Positions 60,693-64,000 of a stretch of DNA of 64,000 nucleotides are shown one piece after another. The first letter of the stretch is position 1; the number at the start of each line of letters is the position of its first letter. Source of the DNA: Rhodovulum sulfidophilum DSM 1374 (GTDB lineage Bacteria > Pseudomonadota > Alphaproteobacteria > Rhodobacterales > Rhodobacteraceae); the NCBI RefSeq assembly GCF_001633165.1, contig NZ_CP015418.1, positions 1,344,501 through 1,408,500 of the forward strand, in the 5' to 3' direction. The notes beneath the pieces are model-generated. The model searched no databases, was not told the DNA's origin, and saw nothing but the letters and a program-made list of their open reading frames with translations. Made by a program: the position numbers and the translations under genes.

Positions 60693-60751
60693 GCCGACCG
60701 ATTGCCTTTGGCGGGTCACTGCCCGTGGCGATCGCCCCGGGCGCGGGCAGC

Positions 60752-61984
60752 TTACTTCGTCGCAGACCGGTAATCGGTGCCATCCGCCGCCACTGCCGCC
60801 CTCATGTCGTCCATCAGCGTCGGGTCGGCCGAATTCACGCGGTTCCAGGTGGGGATGAAGGGGGTCTCGGCCGGGTTGTCCAGGAAGACCTGCCCGGCCT
60901 CGGTGATGTTCTGGGCGAAAAGCTCGATGATGTTTTCCTCGGCATGCCGGTCGAGGCTCAGCCCGTTCATCCGCGCGTCGTTGTAATAGCAGTCCAGAAG
61001 GTCCAGCGCCTCGCGGTAATAGGTGGCCTTCAGCGTGCGGAAGATCTCTTCGGAAAACACCGTGCCGTCGGCCGCCAGCTTGCGGAAGATCGACTTGCAG
61101 ATATCGACCGACATCCGCGACAGGCCCTTGCTGGCATCTTCCTGCGACACCGGCTGGTGCTTGTGGTCATAGGCGTCCGAGATCTCGACCTGACAGACCG
61201 AGCGCGGCGCGAGGTTGCGCCAGGCCTCGGACAGCACGCCGATTTCCAGCCCCCAGTCCGAGGGAATGCGCAGGTCGGGCAGGGTCGCGGTCCTGAGCGC
61301 GAATTCGCCCGACAGCGGGTAGCGGAAGGACCTGAGATAGTCGAGATAATCGCGGTCGCCGATGGTCTTCTTCAGGGCCAGCAGGATCGGGCTGACCAGC
61401 AGGCGGCTGACCCGGCCGTTCAGCTTGTTCGCGCCGATCCGCGGATAAAAGCCCTTGGCCAGCTGATAGGGGAAATTGGGGTTCGCCACCGGATAGACCA
61501 GCCGCGCCAGCATCTCGCGCGAATAGGTGACGATGTCGCAATCGTGCAGCGCCATCACCGAGCTGTCCTTGCAGGCCATGAGATAGCCCATGCAGAACCA
61601 GACATTGCGGCCCTTGCCGGGGTCGCCCGGCTGCAGGTTATGCGTCTCCAGACGGGCATGGATCGCCTGCATCCGCGGGCTGTCCTGCCAGATCACCACA
61701 TGGTTCTGCGGCAGCCGGTCGAAGAATTGCAGCGCATGGGCGAATTGCGCCTCGTCGGCCTGGTCGAGCCCGATCACGATCCGGTGCAGGAACGGCACCT
61801 CGGCCAGCTCGTCGAGGATCCTTGGCAGCGCGTCGCCTTCCAGTTCGGAAAACAGCGAGGGCAGGATCAGGCTGATCTTGCGGGTCTGGGCGAAGGTGGC
61901 GAGTTCACGCACCAGAAGCTCGGCCGGGGCAGAGCGCAGATTGTGCAGGGTGGCGACATTGCCGTTCTGGTGAAAATCGGCCAT
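60752..61984 (-). CDS. GT81-type glucosyl-3-phosphoglycerate synthase (GpgS-like)
   Basis: A 410-residue GT-A glycosyltransferase. It has KISLILPSLFSELEGDALPR, VIGLDQADEAQFAHAL, KGRNVWFCMGYLMACKDSSV, the metal motif DxD in MALHDCDIVTYSREML, and PSDWGLEIGVLSEAWR. This matches GpgS, which transfers glucose from a nucleotide sugar to 3-phosphoglycerate. GCAAGGAG precedes ATG 61984. It is convergent with the phosphorylase and follows the HAD phosphatase on the same strand. Confidence 0.82.
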   Translation of the reverse strand: MADFHQNGNVATLHNLRSAPAELLVRELATFAQTRKISLILPSLFSELEGDALPRILDELAEVPFLHRIVIGLDQADEAQFAHALQFFDRLPQNHVVIWQDSPRMQAIHARLETHNLQPGDPGKGRNVWFCMGYLMACKDSSVMALHDCDIVTYSREMLARLVYPVANPNFPYQLAKGFYPRIGANKLNGRVSRLLVSPILLALKKTIGDRDYLDYLRSFRYPLSGEFALRTATLPDLRIPSDWGLEIGVLSEAWRNLAPRSVCQVEISDAYDHKHQPVSQEDASKGLSRMSVDICKSIFRKLAADGTVFSEEIFRTLKATYYREALDLLDCYYNDARMNGLSLDRHAEENIIELFAQNITEAGQVFLDNPAETPFIPTWNRVNSADPTLMDDMRAAVAADGTDYRSATK

Positions 61985-62068
61985 TTGCGCGGCTCCTTGC
62001 CGGGGCATCTTGCCCTGAAAACGGACAGTAGGCCCGGGAGGCCCGGGCCGGGAAAAAATGCGGGACGC

Positions 62069-62854
62069 TCAGATCCCGAAATCAGAGATAACCTGCCTCA
62101 GAGCAAGGTTCCAACCTTTCGGACCGGCTGCGGCGATCCGCTGGATCCGTCCCGTCTCTTCGCCGTCCAGCGGCGGCATCGGCCTGCGGTGCGGATTGGC
62201 GATGATGAAGCCCTGATCGGCCTGTTCCAGCATCTCGCGGTCATTCGGCGCATCGCCCAGCGCCACGACGAAAGGCGTGCTGTAGCGCGCCGCGATCTCG
62301 GCCATCTGCCCGGCCTTGCTGGCCCCGAAGGACAGCGTCAGAAACCGTCCGCCCTCGCGGCCGCTGATCCCCTGCGCCTGCAACGCGGCCAGGAACCCGG
62401 CCTTTTCGGCCTCGCTGCCCGACCAGATGCCGGGTTCGGAATAGAGCCTCTGCGCGGCCAGCGCGGCGGCCTCGGGGGCAAGCCCGGTGACTTCGGCGAT
62501 CCAGTCCGCGCCGCCATCGCCGAAGCCCCTGAAGCGGCTTCGGAGCGGGGCGGGCACCTGGCTGAGCGCGGTGCGAAGCGCGCGGTAGCGACCGCCGGTC
62601 CGGGGCGCTTCGGCGCCCGGTTCGAGACGGCCCGCGCCGTTCTCGACAATCGCCGGATGCGCCGAAAGCCCCAGCTCGGCCCGGAGCGGCGCGATTTCGG
62701 CGGCGGTCTTCGATGAGGCGAGGATCACTGGCACCCCGGCTGCGCGCAGCGCCGTCAGGGCCGGGGCGGCCTCTGCATGGGAATAGGTCTCGTGGTCCAG
62801 AAGCGTGCCGTCGAGGTCGGTGAAGATCAGCAGGGCTGGGCGGGGCATCGGCAT
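62069..62854 (-). CDS. HAD phosphatase, mannosyl/glucosyl-3-phosphoglycerate phosphatase
   Basis: A 261-residue HAD-IIB phosphatase of the MPGP family: motif I IFTDLDGTLLD, motif II VPVILASSKTAAEI, and motif IV FVVALGDAPNDREML. MPGP/GpgP enzymes dephosphorylate mannosyl- or glucosyl-3-phosphoglycerate. It is 84 bases upstream of the gpgS-like gene on the same strand, so the pair would make glucosylglycerate. ATG 62848 has better SD spacing (AGAGG) than ATG 62854. Confidence 0.85.
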   Translation of the reverse strand: MPMPRPALLIFTDLDGTLLDHETYSHAEAAPALTALRAAGVPVILASSKTAAEIAPLRAELGLSAHPAIVENGAGRLEPGAEAPRTGGRYRALRTALSQVPAPLRSRFRGFGDGGADWIAEVTGLAPEAAALAAQRLYSEPGIWSGSEAEKAGFLAALQAQGISGREGGRFLTLSFGASKAGQMAEIAARYSTPFVVALGDAPNDREMLEQADQGFIIANPHRRPMPPLDGEETGRIQRIAAAGPKGWNLALRQVISDFGI

Positions 62855-63065
62855 CCTCTGGTCGGCGGGTCGGGCTCGGGATACGCCGCCCGGCGGCGCT
62901 TGGCCAGTGCGGCGATCTTCTGCCCGCAAATGTGACAGGCGCATGTCAGGGCGTTGCGGAAAGTCCCGCCGTGGCGGCAACGGATCGCCGGTCGCCCCGG
63001 TCCGGGTTTTCCCGGCCGAACGCGAATGCTAGGGCGGAAAGATCGCCGCAGGAGGGAATGTTCCG

Positions 63066-63839
63066 ATGTCCGATCCCGTTTCTGACGCGTCTTCCGACCC
63101 CGGCAGCTCATGGCCGCCGGGCGGCACGGACCGCGTCCTCGAGGCGCTGCAGGCCGATCACATGCCCGATCTCGGCCATGTCGACATGGTGGGGCTCCTG
63201 CACGATCCGCGGCTCGGAACGCGCGCGCTGGTCTCGTCCTTCGGCACCGAAAGCGCGGTCTTGCTGCATCATGTCACCCGGATCCTGCCGCGGATCGAGG
63301 TGCTCTTCATCGATACCGGACGGCATTTCGACGAGACGCTGGCCTATCGCGACCGGCTGGTCCGTCTGCTCGACCTCAATCTGGTCGAGGTCCGGCCCGA
63401 TCCTGCCGCCATCGCGGCCGAGGATCCCGATCACCGGCTGGCGGAGCGCGATCCGAACATGTGCTGCCTGCTGCGCAAGACCTTTCCGCTGGCGGATGCG
63501 CTGGCGGGGGTCGACACCTGGATCTCGGGGCGCAAGCGCTACCAGGGCGCGACCCGCGCGGCCCTGCCCGCGATCGAGCGCGACGGGACGCATCTCAAGG
63601 TCAATCCGCTGGCTTTCTGGAGCCGCGCCGATCTCGAGGCCTATTTCGCCGCCCATGATCTGCCGCGCCATCCGCTGGAGGGCCGGGGGTTCCGGTCGGT
63701 CGGCTGCGCGCCCTGCACCCGTCCGGTCCGGCCGGGCGAGGATGCGCGGGCCGGGCGCTGGGCCGACAATCCCGACAAGACCGAATGCGGCATCCATCTC
63801 GGCCCGGACGGGCGGTTCGTGCGGCGCCGTTCGGGCTGA
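63066..63839 (+). CDS. cysH: Phosphoadenylyl/adenylyl-sulfate reductase
   Basis: A 257-residue PAPS/APS reductase: PP-loop-like VSSFGTESAVLLHH, DTGRHFDETLAYRD, DPNMCCLLRK and GCAPCTRPV supplying the four cluster cysteines (CC and CxxC), and the redox Cys in KTECGIHLG near the C-terminus. The cluster cysteines mark it as the iron-sulfur form, usually APS-reducing. It stands alone; no cysI is seen. The remaining bases to 64000 show no recognised gene. Confidence 0.92.
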   Translation: MSDPVSDASSDPGSSWPPGGTDRVLEALQADHMPDLGHVDMVGLLHDPRLGTRALVSSFGTESAVLLHHVTRILPRIEVLFIDTGRHFDETLAYRDRLVRLLDLNLVEVRPDPAAIAAEDPDHRLAERDPNMCCLLRKTFPLADALAGVDTWISGRKRYQGATRAALPAIERDGTHLKVNPLAFWSRADLEAYFAAHDLPRHPLEGRGFRSVGCAPCTRPVRPGEDARAGRWADNPDKTECGIHLGPDGRFVRRRSG

Positions 63840-64000
63840 GGCACGGGCGCGTGCGGCTGCGCTGCCCGGTGCGCCGCGCGATCTGTCGGCCAGTCGGAGG
63901 CCTGAGCGATTCAGCGGCCGGATCGTGGTCCAGACGTGCCCCGACATGGCCGCCAAATGGCCGGGGCGGCTGTCGTCGCTTGCATTGGCGCCGGTAGCAC

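Noticed and set aside
57351..60719. 1122-codon minus-strand frame opposite the glycerate kinase and GH13 genes
   Set aside because: No recognisable motif, and it runs across two real genes; it is an antisense artefact of codon bias.
63840..64000. Possible gene start or mobile-element end at the right edge
   Set aside because: Short frames here show no motif or ribosome binding site; too little sequence to decide.

Overview
The window is high-GC (clearly above 60 percent by eye), densely packed chromosomal DNA from an alphaproteobacterium, most likely a Rhodobacterales member (Paracoccus/Rhodobacter/Rhodovulum-like). The pointers are a complete beta-hydroxyaspartate cycle locus in the bhcR-bhcABCD order, a VPLPA-CTERM surface-type protein, a RimK ligase with an N-terminal aspartic-protease-like domain, and cydDCABX beside an Rrf2 regulator. 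Start choices rest on visible ribosome binding sites, overlaps with neighbours and family length.

Layout. 1-13.2 kb is core housekeeping: the end of a UPF0114 gene, hisC-tyrC with an extensin-like gene, a DUF2125 protein, a ChaC-type cyclotransferase, an ExbB/MotA-like plus OmpA/MotB-like pair, the RimK fusion, tgt and lon with its terminator. 13.3-17.2 kb looks like a decayed integration zone: tRNA-Val(CAC), a frameshifted tyrosine integrase, an amidase, an IS110 fragment, and two different IS903-group (IS5 family) transposase remnants joined head to tail. 17.3-27.3 kb is a ten-kilobase carbohydrate operon: periplasmic binding protein, ATPase, permease, SorC-type regulator, GlpD-like FAD dehydrogenase, FGGY kinase, LsrF-type class I aldolase and class II aldolase. 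Most junctions overlap and a hairpin closes the operon. IS5-type debris, a low-GC VPLPA-CTERM gene and an unassigned small ORF follow (27.3-28.9 kb).

28.9-31.8 kb holds an NCS1 permease, a hydantoin/Asp/Glu racemase and a divergent GntR regulator. 31.87-33.9 kb is a TPP riboswitch with thiC. 34-40.3 kb holds an aldo/keto reductase with a divergent AraC regulator, then an Lrp/AsnC regulator divergent from a fused HyuA-HyuB (5-oxoprolinase-type) gene. 40.4-45.9 kb is the beta-hydroxyaspartate cycle (glyoxylate plus glycine to aspartate and oxaloacetate). 45.9-49.1 kb is znuA divergent from zur-znuC-znuB around a clear Zur box. 49.1-50.1 kb is a SLAC1/TDT-type channel. 50.3-57.4 kb is cydDCABX (bd-type oxidase and its ABC exporter) with a divergent NsrR-like Rrf2 regulator. 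57.5-62.9 kb contains a glycerate kinase, a GH13_18 phosphorylase, a GpgS-like glucosyltransferase and a MPGP/GpgP-type HAD phosphatase. Together these can be read as a full synthesis-and-recycling route for the osmolyte glucosylglycerate. The window ends with cysH.

The best candidate for an undescribed system is the 17.3-27.3 kb operon. It pairs the AI-2 processing enzyme LsrF with polyol-phosphate-type enzymes (GlpD-like oxidase, FGGY kinase) and a second aldolase, and it lies between mobile-element remnants next to a tRNA gene. The beta-hydroxyaspartate and putative glucosylglycerate clusters are the strongest multi-gene metabolic assignments.
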